DNA from: Actinomycetaceae bacterium
Lineage (GTDB): Bacteria; Actinomycetota; Actinomycetes; Actinomycetales; Actinomycetaceae
Reading direction: 5' to 3'
NCBI GenBank assembly: GCA_028724265.1
Contig: JAQYDG010000007.1
Span: forward strand, 1 to 64,000
Length of the DNA: 64,000 bases
Part shown: piece by piece, positions 9,171 through 18,578 of the stretch
Numbering within the stretch: position 1 is the stretch's first letter
Layout of the letters: every line of letters starts with the position of its first letter
The notes under the pieces: model-generated
What the model saw: the letters and a program-made list of their open reading frames with translations, nothing else
Database searches by the model: none
Told to the model about the DNA's origin: nothing
Program-made: the position numbers and the translations under genes

Positions 9171-9884
9171 ATGGGAGCATTCAACAAGTTCGAACAAGGG
9201 GTGGAACACGCCGTGTCGAATGCCTTTTCGAAGGCTTTCCACTCCGAGCTGAAACCTGTCGAAATTGCCTCAGCACTCAAAAAGGCGATGGACGAGCATT
9301 CAGCCACAATCGACCGTCACCGCACAGTGTCACCAAATGTGTTCAAGGTCTCCCTTTCTCCAGAGGACTATTCGAACCTCCTGGACTGGGGTGAAGACGA
9401 AATGCGCGAGGAACTTGCGCAGTCTGTTCTCGCTTATGCGCAGGATCAGGGCATCACACTCCTGGGGCCGATCGACGTCACTTTTCTAAAATCCGACGGA
9501 CTTACGCCCGGCTCGTTGTCCGTCAAGTCCTCAGCACGCCGAGGCAATGTGGCTCCGGCTTCCGCTGCCCAGAACGCGCAGGAGCCGATGATTCAGATCG
9601 GAACGTCTCGTTATCTGCTCACTGGGGAGATCACAGTCCTCGGGCGCGGATCCGAGGCTGATATCACGATCGACGATCCTGGCGTGTCGCGCAAGCATCT
9701 CCAGCTTCGCCTCACACCGCAAGGCGTGATCGCCACCGATCTTGGCTCAACGAACGGAACCTTTGTGGAGGGTCATCGAGTGCAGGCCGCAACGTTGGTT
9801 GACGGCAATACCATTCAGATTGGCCATACCTCGATCCTGTTCTGGGAGGGAACACAAGGGTTCGATGAAGCGGGGCGCGTGTGA
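9171..9884 (+). CDS. fhaA: FHA domain protein FhaA (DUF3662 + FHA)
   Basis: This 237-residue protein starts MGAFNKFEQGVEHAVSNAF, the hallmark DUF3662 N-terminal domain (about 1-120) of actinobacterial FhaA. A linker follows, then a C-terminal FHA domain with GRGSEADITI, SRKHLQL and STNGTFVEG. FHA domains bind phosphothreonine, and FhaA recruits kinase targets that control peptidoglycan synthesis. The ATG at 9171 is chosen over a frame that extends upstream to 9021, because family members begin here. It overlaps fhaB by 4 bp (GTGA) and opens a five-gene run with the same overlap at every junction. Confidence 0.92.
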   Translation: MGAFNKFEQGVEHAVSNAFSKAFHSELKPVEIASALKKAMDEHSATIDRHRTVSPNVFKVSLSPEDYSNLLDWGEDEMREELAQSVLAYAQDQGITLLGPIDVTFLKSDGLTPGSLSVKSSARRGNVAPASAAQNAQEPMIQIGTSRYLLTGEITVLGRGSEADITIDDPGVSRKHLQLRLTPQGVIATDLGSTNGTFVEGHRVQAATLVDGNTIQIGHTSILFWEGTQGFDEAGRV

Positions 9885-10498
9885 CGGCTTTGGCATACAC
9901 GGCTGCCCGTATTGGTTTTTTGGCGCTGCTGTGGATATTCATTTTTATTGTGGTGAGGATTATCCGGCGTGACGTTGCCGCAACACAGGTACGTGACCGC
10001 CGGGGCGCTGGCATGCTCAGCCCGTTTCACCGCGGTGCGCGTTATCAGGCAAGTACCCCTGTGCCGGTCTCTTCCATGCCCGCATCTGCGTCCAATACGT
10101 TCAATGCGCAGACACCCGAGGCTATGCACAGCGCGGGTGCTTCTGCACTCTCCACACGCCGCGGATCGCATTCAGCCGCGCGCCCGAACTATCAGCCAGC
10201 CCCAGCGCCCGCCCGTCAACTGATCGTCACAGGAGGATCGATGGCGGGCACTGCCCTGCCGCTCACAGGAGCAACCATTGTCGTGGGGCGCAGCCAGGAT
10301 TCCGCACTGGTTCTCTCCGATAGCTACGTGTCCTCGCGGCACGCACGAATCTTTTTCAGTGCTGATTCGTGGTGGATAGAAGACCTCGATTCCACCAACG
10401 GCACCTTTGTTGACGGCCGCAGGATCAGCCAGGCAACCCGCATCGTGCCGGGTATGAAGATCGTGGCAGGAAAAACACCGATGGAGCTGCGCGCATGA
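9881..10498 (+). CDS. fhaB: FHA domain membrane protein FhaB/FipA
   Basis: 205 residues. One N-terminal transmembrane segment (about 9-28, IGFLALLWIFIFIVVRII), a long Pro/Ala/Ser linker, and a C-terminal FHA domain with GRSQDSALVL, SSRHARIFF and STNGTFVDGR. In relatives this protein is phosphorylated by PknB and scaffolds the division machinery. The GTG start overlaps the fhaA stop (GTGA); its stop overlaps pstP (ATGA). It is therefore translationally coupled on both sides. Confidence 0.9.
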   Translation: MTALAYTAARIGFLALLWIFIFIVVRIIRRDVAATQVRDRRGAGMLSPFHRGARYQASTPVPVSSMPASASNTFNAQTPEAMHSAGASALSTRRGSHSAARPNYQPAPAPARQLIVTGGSMAGTALPLTGATIVVGRSQDSALVLSDSYVSSRHARIFFSADSWWIEDLDSTNGTFVDGRRISQATRIVPGMKIVAGKTPMELRA

Positions 10499-12015
10499 GT
10501 CAGTTGAGGGTAGCCGCTTTCTCCGATGTGGGTCTGGTGCGTTCCAACAATCAAGACGGTGGATATGCATCGCCGTCACTGCTTGTGTTGGCTGATGGGA
10601 TGGGCGGCGCTGCTGCCGGTGACGTTGCCTCCTCGGTGACCGTTGGTTATTTAGCTCTGATTGATAATGACGTTCCTTCTGCTGCACAGATGCTGCCACG
10701 CCTGCGTACCGCTATCGACATGGCTCATCACGACCTGATCCGCAGATCGGAGGAGGATCCCAGCCTGACCGGCATGGGGACAACCTGTATCGCCGTTCTG
10801 CATGTGGGGAACAAACTTGCAATGGTGCATGTGGGCGATTCACGGGCGTACGTTCTTCATGACGGCGAGCTTACGCAGGTGACCCACGATCACACCCTGG
10901 TGCAGTACTTGGTGGATCATGGGCAGTTGACGCCGCAGGAAGCGGAACACCACCCGAAACGTAACGTCATTATGCGGGCACTAGGAGATACTCCCGGGCC
11001 GGTGGAACTCGACGAATCAATTCGTGAGGCTGTCCCCTCTGATCGTTGGCTGCTCTGCTCAGACGGGTTATTCGGTGTGGTGGCACGCGATACAATCCAC
11101 GACGTCTTAGCGGACACGCCTGACCTCGCACAGGCAGGTGAGACGCTGATTTCACTCGCCCTGGCTGGCGGAGCCCCAGATAACGTCACCGTTGTGTTAG
11201 CTGACGTTGTCGCGGATGACGAAGTTCCGGACACCCAGCATTCCCAGGCTCCCATTATCGTGGGATCAGCTGCCGAACATGCGGCACCGACACGCGGCGC
11301 CGACACAGCAGCGGGTAAAGCTGCGCTTCTTTACGCCCTCCGAACGGGCAATTCGGATCCATTCAGCGCCTCTGCTGACGGCAGTTCTCCTGATAACTCG
11401 AGTGCGGTGCCAGAGTCGCCAGGCGATTCCAATGATCCTGAGGCCTCCGGACGCGTTGCGCTCAGCGACGGCGCAGTGGCCAGCGCTGGAGAAAGCACGA
11501 ATGCTGAAAACCAGACGAATACTCAGGGCTCGCAAGCTGCAGATGCGGCGTCGTCACCCGTATCCAGCCGGATGCTCGGCGCAGCAGATACAGCAGGCGC
11601 CGCACCCAGGCGGAGAAAACTACCGAGGATTCTTGCTGCGCTCGGGGCTCTTCTCGTGATCGCCGCTGGGCTTGCCGGCGCGTGGGCGTGGACACAGACG
11701 CGGTACTATGTGGCAACGTCACAAGGAAAAGTAGCAATCTACCGGGGTATTCCACAGTCGATCGGTCCGGTGAAACTCTCCGAGCTCTACGAGACACTCG
11801 CTCTGAACGTCTCCGATTTAACGCCGGTTGCGCAGGAACGGCTCGCAACTCCCATCACACGTGGTTCTCTCGAATCTGCGCGTCAGGCTGCTGATGCTCT
11901 GGTGGCAAGCCAGAACGATCAGATCCAGACCCAGAGCGACCAGATCCAAAACGATCAAGCAAGCGAGTCTGCCTCACACGAACCTGCGGCGCCGGACGAA
12001 GGCGGTCGGCAGTGA
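10495..12015 (+). CDS. pstP: PP2C-family serine/threonine phosphatase PstP
   Basis: 506 residues. The phosphatase domain (about 1-240) has the metal-binding motifs VRSNNQDGG, ADGMGG, VGDSRAYV, LLCSDGL and GGAPDNVTVVL. A ~130-residue low-complexity Ala/Ser/Asp linker, one transmembrane helix (about 376-400, ILAALGALLVIAAGLAGAW) and an extracytoplasmic tail of about 100 residues follow. It removes phosphates placed by PknB on itself and on cell-wall proteins. It overlaps fhaB and rodA by 4 bp each. The Gln/Asn-rich C-terminus with repeated QTQSDQIQ-like units is unusual. Confidence 0.94.
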   Translation: MSQLRVAAFSDVGLVRSNNQDGGYASPSLLVLADGMGGAAAGDVASSVTVGYLALIDNDVPSAAQMLPRLRTAIDMAHHDLIRRSEEDPSLTGMGTTCIAVLHVGNKLAMVHVGDSRAYVLHDGELTQVTHDHTLVQYLVDHGQLTPQEAEHHPKRNVIMRALGDTPGPVELDESIREAVPSDRWLLCSDGLFGVVARDTIHDVLADTPDLAQAGETLISLALAGGAPDNVTVVLADVVADDEVPDTQHSQAPIIVGSAAEHAAPTRGADTAAGKAALLYALRTGNSDPFSASADGSSPDNSSAVPESPGDSNDPEASGRVALSDGAVASAGESTNAENQTNTQGSQAADAASSPVSSRMLGAADTAGAAPRRRKLPRILAALGALLVIAAGLAGAWAWTQTRYYVATSQGKVAIYRGIPQSIGPVKLSELYETLALNVSDLTPVAQERLATPITRGSLESARQAADALVASQNDQIQTQSDQIQNDQASESASHEPAAPDEGGRQ

Positions 12016-13544
12016 GTGTTGTTGTTCCACCACAGGCAAAAAAAGGACGCGGGAGTGAACTGTTTCTACTCCTGCTAGCACTCGGCATCGGAGCCCTCGC
12101 GTGGAAACTCGTGGTTGTGGGTGTGGGCGGAACCCCAGGTGCATCCGGAGTGATGAGTGGTTCGTCAGCCCGCGCACAGGCGGCAGCAGGCGGCACAGGC
12201 GCCTTGCCCCCAGGATTTTGGACGTGGGGAGCCGCCATGGCCGCGCTCACCGTGATTGTTCACCTTATTCTGCGGCATTCAGCACCATGGGCTGACCCGA
12301 TTCTGTTCCCCAGCGCACTGCTGCTGAACCTGCTGGGTTTAGCGATGATCTACCGCATCGATCTTTCTCTGGGGACTCGATCGTATCGCTCACAACTGAT
12401 CCTCACGTGCGCCGGGCTCGTGGCAATGATCATCACCGTATTAGCGATCCGAGACCACCGTGTGCTCAGGCGCTTTACGTTCACATCCCTCGCAGCAGGC
12501 TTGGGTCTGTTGCTGCTCCCCCTCGTCCCCGGCATTGGCCGCGAGCTATATGGCAGCCGAATCTGGATCAATGTAGCCGGATTCTCCTTCCAACCTGGGG
12601 AGCTTGCGAAACTGTGCTTTGCCGTCTTCTTTGCCGGCTATCTAGTGATGCAGCGCGACAACCTCGCTCTTGCAGGCAGAGTCGTTCTCGGTTTTCCGAT
12701 CCCGAAAGCTCGCCACCTGATCCCTATTCTCACCGCGTGGATTTTATGCCTCCTCACCCTGGCTTTTGAAGAGGATTTTGGCACTGCACTTCTGTTTTTC
12801 GGTCTGTTCGTTGTGATGCTTTATGTCGCTACTGAACGGGTGTCGTGGCTGGTGATTGGCGGCGCTCTTACAGCGGTGGCAGCCCTGTTCATCGTGCGCA
12901 TCGAACCCCATATTCAAGCCCGAATCACCGTATGGTTGCATGCCATGGATCCCGACGTGTATAACGCTCGCGGAGGATCGTATCAGGTTGTCCAAGGCTT
13001 CTTCGGTATGGGCAGCGGTGGACTCTTCGGCACGGGGTTCGGCCATGGCTATCCCACGCTTACCGCTTTAGCGAACTCTGATTTTATTGTGGCCTCCTTT
13101 GGTGAAGAAATCGGACTGGCAGGCCTGCTTGCCTTGCTGACGATCTACCTCGTCATCGTGGTGCGCGGCCTCAGAATTGGCACCATGTTGCGCGACGGAT
13201 TCGGGAAACTGCTTGCCACGGGGCTCGCTTTTATTCTTGCCCTGCAGTGCTTCGTCGTTGTCGGCGGTATTACTCGGCTGATTCCCCTCACTGGGCTAGC
13301 AATGCCATTCCTCGCTCACGGTGGATCTGCTCTGCTGACGAACTGGATTCTGATCGGGCTCCTTCTGCGCATGTCTGACGCGAGCCGCCGTCCGAACGTG
13401 AGTGCATCGTCAGGCAACGACTCCGGTTCCATGGTGGCCATCACAACGCGTGTTGCCGAACAGATAGGCCTCGAAGACGGCGCATCCGAAGGCGCATCCG
13501 ATGCCGCATCCACAGCTGCAGTCCAACCTGGAGGCACCCAATGA
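12012..13544 (+). CDS. rodA: SEDS-family peptidoglycan polymerase RodA/FtsW
   Basis: 510 residues with ten or more membrane segments. SEDS proteins polymerise lipid II into glycan chains with a partner class B penicillin-binding protein, here the next gene. Conserved features include GSRIWINVAGFSFQPGE (substrate cavity), LAFEEDFGTALLFF with the catalytic acidic region, GSGGLFGTGFGHG and the late FGEEIGLAGLLALL and GLAMPFLAHGGSALL motifs. The GTG start overlaps pstP; the stop overlaps pbpA. The soluble C-terminal tail contains an Ala/Ser/Asp repeat (GASEGASDAAS). Confidence 0.93.
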   Translation: MSVVVPPQAKKGRGSELFLLLLALGIGALAWKLVVVGVGGTPGASGVMSGSSARAQAAAGGTGALPPGFWTWGAAMAALTVIVHLILRHSAPWADPILFPSALLLNLLGLAMIYRIDLSLGTRSYRSQLILTCAGLVAMIITVLAIRDHRVLRRFTFTSLAAGLGLLLLPLVPGIGRELYGSRIWINVAGFSFQPGELAKLCFAVFFAGYLVMQRDNLALAGRVVLGFPIPKARHLIPILTAWILCLLTLAFEEDFGTALLFFGLFVVMLYVATERVSWLVIGGALTAVAALFIVRIEPHIQARITVWLHAMDPDVYNARGGSYQVVQGFFGMGSGGLFGTGFGHGYPTLTALANSDFIVASFGEEIGLAGLLALLTIYLVIVVRGLRIGTMLRDGFGKLLATGLAFILALQCFVVVGGITRLIPLTGLAMPFLAHGGSALLTNWILIGLLLRMSDASRRPNVSASSGNDSGSMVAITTRVAEQIGLEDGASEGASDAASTAAVQPGGTQ

Positions 13545-15037
13545 ACCGACCGATTAGACATGTGGCGCTCCTCGTCATCGCAATGTTCCTTACACTCATG
13601 GTTGCAGTGACGTCCATACAGTTCTTTCAAGCCAGCTCACTGAACGCAGACTCACGCAACGTGCGCACGCTCTACGCCGAATATGGCACTCAACGAGGCC
13701 TGATTATCGTGGGCGGACAGTCCATTGCGAAATCCACACCTACACAACACGGTCCGTACGAGTATCAGCGGGTGTATACCGCCGGGTCGCTCTACGCGAA
13801 TATGACGGGCTATTTCGCAACCGCCTTCAACTCGATGACCGGGCTTGAACGCACAGAAAATGATGTGCTCGGTGGCTCAAGCTCGTCGCTAACCGGCCAG
13901 CGCCTGCAACAGCTGATTACAGGGAAACAGCCGCAGGGCGGCGCAATCCAACTGACGATCGACCCGGCAGTACAAAAAGCGGCTGCCAATGCACTGAAAG
14001 GGCAGAAGGGTGCGGTGGTGGCGCTCGACCCTTCCACCGGCGCGATTCTTGCTCAAGTATCGGAACCCAGTTTTGATCCCAACACCTTGGCGACCCAAGA
14101 TTCCGCCAAAGCCCAGAAAGCCTGGAAACAGCTGAACGCCGATCCGAATCGTCCGCTGATGAACCGCGCGATCGCTGGCGACGAGTATCCGCCCGGATCA
14201 GCATTCAAAATCGTCACCACGGCGGCTATGCTAGAAGCCGATCCTTCGCTCACCACCGATTCCATCGTTGAGGCGCCCACAACATGGACGCCACCGGGAA
14301 CATCCACGTCGATGACGAATTATGCCGGCGAGCGGTGCGGTGACGGATCAGGCAAGGTAAAACTCTCCGTCGCTTTTGCTCAGTCGTGCAACACCACTTT
14401 CGCCATCGCAGGCGTCAAACTCGGCGGCAATGCACTGGCAGAGCAGGCACACAAGTTCTTCTTCTCCAACCAGCTTTCCACACCACAGTCTGTGACGCCC
14501 TCGCGGTTCCCTCTCCCTGAAAGCTCTGCCGCCTTGGCCAGCGCGTCGATCGGGCAGCAGGACGTCCGCGTCACGCCCATGCAGATGGCGATGATTGCCG
14601 CCTCCGTCGCTCACGGCGGACAAATGATGAAACCGTACCTTGTGGATCGCGTCCTCACTGCGGATCTCAAGGTGGCCAGCACGACGAATCCGAGCGTCCT
14701 CACCACCCCGATCAGTGGGCAGACGGCACAGAAAATCTCACAGCTGATGGTGGACGCCGTCGCGTCAGGAACAGGAAAGGCAGCCTCTATCAAGGGCGTG
14801 AGCGTAGCCGGCAAGACGGGGACGGCGCAGACGGGAACAAACCAAGCACCGCATTCATGGTTCGTCGGCTTCGCCCCAGCGGACAACCCCACAATCGCCC
14901 TCGCTGTGGTTGTAGAAAACTCTGGAAAAGCAGGTTCCCGAGGAACTGGCGGAACTGTTGCAGCACCGCTTGCCCGCCAGATCATCCAGGCATCCCTCGC
15001 CTCGCACAAGGCTGATACCTCGCAGAATAAAGGGTAA
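13541..15037 (+). CDS. pbpA: Class B penicillin-binding protein PbpA (peptidoglycan transpeptidase)
   Basis: 498 residues: short cytoplasmic start, one membrane anchor (about 6-26), a dimerisation/pedestal region, and a transpeptidase domain. The active-site motifs are S-x-x-K in PPGSAFKIV, S-C-N in FAQSCNTTF and K-T-G in AGKTGTAQTG. It cross-links nascent glycan made by RodA. It is the last gene of the 4-bp-overlap run beginning with fhaA, and a 249-bp gap separates it from pknB. The arrangement matches the fha-pstP-rodA-pbpA order of actinobacteria. Confidence 0.94.
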   Translation: MNRPIRHVALLVIAMFLTLMVAVTSIQFFQASSLNADSRNVRTLYAEYGTQRGLIIVGGQSIAKSTPTQHGPYEYQRVYTAGSLYANMTGYFATAFNSMTGLERTENDVLGGSSSSLTGQRLQQLITGKQPQGGAIQLTIDPAVQKAAANALKGQKGAVVALDPSTGAILAQVSEPSFDPNTLATQDSAKAQKAWKQLNADPNRPLMNRAIAGDEYPPGSAFKIVTTAAMLEADPSLTTDSIVEAPTTWTPPGTSTSMTNYAGERCGDGSGKVKLSVAFAQSCNTTFAIAGVKLGGNALAEQAHKFFFSNQLSTPQSVTPSRFPLPESSAALASASIGQQDVRVTPMQMAMIAASVAHGGQMMKPYLVDRVLTADLKVASTTNPSVLTTPISGQTAQKISQLMVDAVASGTGKAASIKGVSVAGKTGTAQTGTNQAPHSWFVGFAPADNPTIALAVVVENSGKAGSRGTGGTVAAPLARQIIQASLASHKADTSQNKG

Positions 15038-15286
15038 GACGATGCCATACGAGACGAACACTGCGAACAATGCCCCGATGCCCACATGTTTCACATCACG
15101 CATTGTGCATGCGCCAAATCGTCGCCATATTGTGACCCTTTTTCGCCTAGGCAGTGACGATGAGGTGAGGCAGACTAGAAGGGTTAGGCTTTATCGTCTT
15201 TGTATCACGAGGCTAGGGACGTGCAGCCTCACGCAAGGTATGAGTGCAACAACGAACAGAGCGAACAGAGCAGAAAGGTTCATATC

Positions 15287-17197
15287 GTGACTGATATTCC
15301 ACGCGTACTCGCCGGCCGCTACGAAGTGGGAGATCTGGTTGGCCGCGGTGGCATGGCAGAGGTTCATCTCGGCTATGATAACCGGCTCTCGCGTACTGTT
15401 GCCATCAAAATTCTGAGAACCGACCTGGCCGCTGATGCCACGTTCCTTGCGCGTTTCCGCCGTGAGGCGCAGTCTGCTGCTGCACTCAATCATCCGGCAA
15501 TTGTGGCTGTTTACGATACCGGCGAGGAACAGGTGGAAAATCCGGGACGCAAACCCCTGACGCTGCCTTATATCGTGATGGAATACATCAAAGGCCGTAC
15601 CGTCGCTGCTCTGCTGAGTGACGGCGATCCAGTACCGATTTCTGAAGCTATTCAGATTACCGTGGGCGTGCTCTCCGCACTGGAGTATTCACACCACGAG
15701 GGTATTATCCACCGCGATATCAAGCCTGGAAACATCATGCTGACGCCAGAAGGCAAAGTGAAAGTGATGGATTTCGGGATCGCGCGTGCAATCGCTGATT
15801 CTGCTGCCACCATGACGGCGGCCAACTCTGTGGTGGGAACTGCACAGTACCTCTCGCCCGAGCAGGCTCGCGGCGAAGTTGTGGATGCTAGGTCCGATCT
15901 GTATTCAGCTGGATGTGTTCTGTATGAGCTGCTGACGGGACGCCCGCCCTTTGTTGGAGATTCAGCCGTGGCGGTCGCTTACCAGCATGTGTCCGAAGCA
16001 CCCAAGCCTGCCAGCCAGATTGCCCCCGATATTCCTGAATCGATCGACCGCGTGGTGATGAAATCCTTAGCGAAGAGGCGCGAGGATCGGTACCAGTCTG
16101 CAGCGGAATTCCGTTCTGATCTCCTCTCCGCGTCCAGGGGTGAGGGCGTGGACGCACCCTCGATCACGTCGTGGAGGCTCAAACCAGTGCCTACAGCGAT
16201 GCCAGAGTCACCGACTGAGGTTGCATCTGGGGCAACAGCACTGTTAGACAGCGGTTCGACGTATCCAACGAGCACGACGTCGTCAGATCCATTTTTTGGC
16301 CAGACCACAACGTCTCATGCGTTGAACGGCTCACCGGCCTCCGGCGATAAGGAGGCTGCGCAGCGCAAGGCAAAAAAGCGCCGAGCGATCGGGATTGCTG
16401 CAATAATTACTATTCTTGCCGTGCTCGTGGCGCTTGGGGCGTGGCTCTTGTTCTCCCACAATGGATCTAAAACGCCGGAACCCGCTCAATCCTCGCAAGC
16501 GGCAGCAGTTCAGGTTCCCGATATGACGGGTATGGACGAGAACGCTGTACGCCGAACACTTGAAGCCGCTGGTTTGAAATATCAACGTGCCGATGACGAA
16601 CGATCGTCAACGGTGGAACCGGGGCTGTTTATCTCCTCCGATCCGCAATCAGGAACCTCCGTCACAGTCGGTTCCACGGTGTATGTGACGTTCTCCGCCG
16701 GCCCGAGCGATGTGACGGTGCCGGATCTGAGTGGCATGACCACCAGCGAGGCTCAGGCAGCGCTCGATCAGGCTGGGCTCGTCCTTGGCAATACAACGTC
16801 AGTGGACGACGCTGCACAGCCGAAAGACAGAATCGTGTCCTCCAACCCGGGTGCAAACAAGACGGTCAAAGCAGGAACAGCTGTGGACGTCCAGATTTCA
16901 ACCGGCAAGGTTGCGGTTCCTGAGGTGACTGGTCTGGATCGCAATGCGGCTGTGAAATCGCTGCAGACATCCAAGCTGAGCGTCACCGTAGAGAATCTTC
17001 AGACGCCAGATGCCGAACCGGGCACTGTGATCGATCAAAACCCGGGATCTAATACCATTGTGAGCCAGGGATCCAATGTGACAATTGTGGTTGCCCAAAA
17101 GCCTCAGCCAACACCGACACCGAGTGATACCCCGGAGGCGAGCCCTACGGATTCGGACACTGCGAGTCCAACGGACTCTGCAAAACCCAGCAACTGA
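15287..17197 (+). CDS. pknB: PASTA-domain serine/threonine kinase PknB
   Basis: 636 residues. Kinase domain (about 1-280) with the glycine loop GRGGMAEV, VAIKIL (Lys), HRDIKPGNIM (catalytic loop), MDFGIAR, then a juxtamembrane linker, one membrane helix (about 366-388) and three extracytoplasmic PASTA repeats starting near 407, 475 and 541 (VPDMTGM, VPDLSGM, VPEVTGL). PASTA repeats sense muropeptides or lipid II; the kinase controls wall growth and division. The GTG at 15287 is chosen over an upstream frame because AAAGG precedes it and homologues begin MTxxPRVLxxRYE. Only one kinase is present (no pknA), and it has its own leader. Confidence 0.95.
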   Translation: MTDIPRVLAGRYEVGDLVGRGGMAEVHLGYDNRLSRTVAIKILRTDLAADATFLARFRREAQSAAALNHPAIVAVYDTGEEQVENPGRKPLTLPYIVMEYIKGRTVAALLSDGDPVPISEAIQITVGVLSALEYSHHEGIIHRDIKPGNIMLTPEGKVKVMDFGIARAIADSAATMTAANSVVGTAQYLSPEQARGEVVDARSDLYSAGCVLYELLTGRPPFVGDSAVAVAYQHVSEAPKPASQIAPDIPESIDRVVMKSLAKRREDRYQSAAEFRSDLLSASRGEGVDAPSITSWRLKPVPTAMPESPTEVASGATALLDSGSTYPTSTTSSDPFFGQTTTSHALNGSPASGDKEAAQRKAKKRRAIGIAAIITILAVLVALGAWLLFSHNGSKTPEPAQSSQAAAVQVPDMTGMDENAVRRTLEAAGLKYQRADDERSSTVEPGLFISSDPQSGTSVTVGSTVYVTFSAGPSDVTVPDLSGMTTSEAQAALDQAGLVLGNTTSVDDAAQPKDRIVSSNPGANKTVKAGTAVDVQISTGKVAVPEVTGLDRNAAVKSLQTSKLSVTVENLQTPDAEPGTVIDQNPGSNTIVSQGSNVTIVVAQKPQPTPTPSDTPEASPTDSDTASPTDSAKPSN

Positions 17198-17233
17198 AAT
17201 CGTCGAGGCAGCCAGGCAGATAGCGGCAAATAG

Positions 17234-17264
17234 TGCACGCCATGTGCCTGGCTCATGGTGTGCA
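17234..17264. terminator. Hairpin between pknB and the sortase operon
   Basis: TGCACGCCATG and CATGGTGTGCA form an 11-bp stem (one G-U) around a 9-base loop in the convergent gap. It lacks a T-run. Confidence 0.4.
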
Positions 17265-17330
17265 CGGAGGCGCGTTCACCCCTCCTGGCTGATCGTCAGC
17301 GCTTCGTCACCGAATTACACTATCTGGCGG

Positions 17331-17546
17331 CTATGCCAGCATTGGTGCGCTAGCATCAAATTCTGCAGGCGAAAGGATAATAGCGCTGCTCGTTTGAGTG
17401 ACGTTCTCGTCCATGGGGTGCTTGGCTTCCCACCACGGAAACACTTTCAGGAACAGAGTAACGACAATAGCAGCAAGGATGATCACGGCCTCGATGGCCT
17501 TCACCCATTTCGGACCGGCCAAAAAACGCCAGAACGCTCTGTACAT
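17331..17546 (-). CDS. Small single-pass membrane protein coupled to the sortase gene
   Basis: 71 residues: a basic start (MYRAFWRFLAGPKWVKAI), one membrane helix (about 17-38, rich in Ile, Val and Leu) followed by FPWWE and a polar C-terminal tail. Its ATG overlaps the sortase stop (TAATG), so translation of the two is coupled. I do not recognise a named family. The placement suggests a role linked to sortase function or regulation, but that is inference only. Confidence 0.7.
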   Translation of the reverse strand: MYRAFWRFLAGPKWVKAIEAVIILAAIVVTLFLKVFPWWEAKHPMDENVTQTSSAIILSPAEFDASAPMLA

Positions 17547-18490
17547 TAAACGGATCCTTCCTGAACATCCAGCACAGTCGAGTTCTTGAGCTCTACAGGA
17601 ATGCCCTCCGACCGTGGTACCCAATGAGCAAACGTGGCGTGAATGATCCACCTGTTTTCACTGCTAAAAGGCGGATCACAGGCTGTAATCGTCAGCATGC
17701 GTTCTGTTGCCTGTTTTCCTGGTTGATTAGGGACGGGGAGGGTCACTTGCCACTGCGTCGGCTTGACGATGTACGAATCAGATACCTGATACACCAGCCA
17801 CGCGTCCTTCGTCGCAACAACGATGGCATCGCCGTTCTTCAGATCGGGAACGTGATACATGCGCGACCCATAGCTGGATCTGTGAGCTGCCGTGGCAAAA
17901 TTACCTACTTCACCCGGCCATTCCGTTGTGGGATAGTGCCCGAACGCGCCCTTATTCAACACTGTTTTCGTGCCGATGCCTTGACGAATTGTCGCCACAT
18001 AGTCGTCACCAAAGCGGGGAATATAGATCATGCCAATGGGATCACCCTCAAGGGCAGACTTGTTCACTGCGGGCGGCGCGTCCGTCCTCGGAGTACCAAT
18101 AACAGCCGGCGATTTTTTCCAGTGTTGGGAAAGCTCTGCCATCGCAGCGTCCTCCGCATCGCCGGCGCCGATGCCGGTAAACCACAGATCCCACGCAACG
18201 TACATGCCGATCACAATTCCAACAGTGATCAACAGCTCGCCGAGAATACCGATCACTTGGTAGAACCCGGAAGGATGCTTCCGACCAGTGCTCGCCGCCT
18301 TCGTTTCGGTATTCACCGCTGCCACTGCTGGATCGGCATATGGATCGGCATATTGTGGCTCGATGACCATCGATGCACCCCCTGTATGACGCCCCACGCT
18401 CATCCCCTCTCTGCCGATCTTCACGTCGTCTCGGCTGACTAAAATCGCAGCTGGCTTCTCGGCTGGTTGAAGCCCTCGATCATCTATCAC
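17546..18490 (-). CDS. srtE: Class E sortase
   Basis: A membrane-anchored transpeptidase that links secreted proteins to peptidoglycan. It has an N-terminal cytoplasmic tail, a membrane segment (about 85-108, IGILGELLITVGIVIGMYVAWDLW read as the helix), and the sortase fold with the catalytic His in ATAAHRSS, Cys in LTITACDPPFSSENRW and the Arg in that same stretch. Class E enzymes favour LAxTG-type signals; a secreted protein with a LAFSG signal is encoded at 34423-35403. The start is uncertain: GTG at 18490 gives 314 residues, while ATG at 18403 with GAGGGG upstream would give 285. Confidence 0.9.
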   Translation of the reverse strand: MIDDRGLQPAEKPAAILVSRDDVKIGREGMSVGRHTGGASMVIEPQYADPYADPAVAAVNTETKAASTGRKHPSGFYQVIGILGELLITVGIVIGMYVAWDLWFTGIGAGDAEDAAMAELSQHWKKSPAVIGTPRTDAPPAVNKSALEGDPIGMIYIPRFGDDYVATIRQGIGTKTVLNKGAFGHYPTTEWPGEVGNFATAAHRSSYGSRMYHVPDLKNGDAIVVATKDAWLVYQVSDSYIVKPTQWQVTLPVPNQPGKQATERMLTITACDPPFSSENRWIIHATFAHWVPRSEGIPVELKNSTVLDVQEGSV

Positions 18491-18578
18491 ACAGCCTAGT
18501 GGGTAGGGCGCGCAATTGCGGGAATCACACTATCATCGGTACTCTAGAGTCGAAGACTTACAGTGATGGAGTGACGTT

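Noticed and set aside
17624..18442. Open frame opposite the sortase
   Set aside because: The minus strand has complete catalytic sortase motifs; the plus frame is rich in Arg and His, as shadow frames often are.
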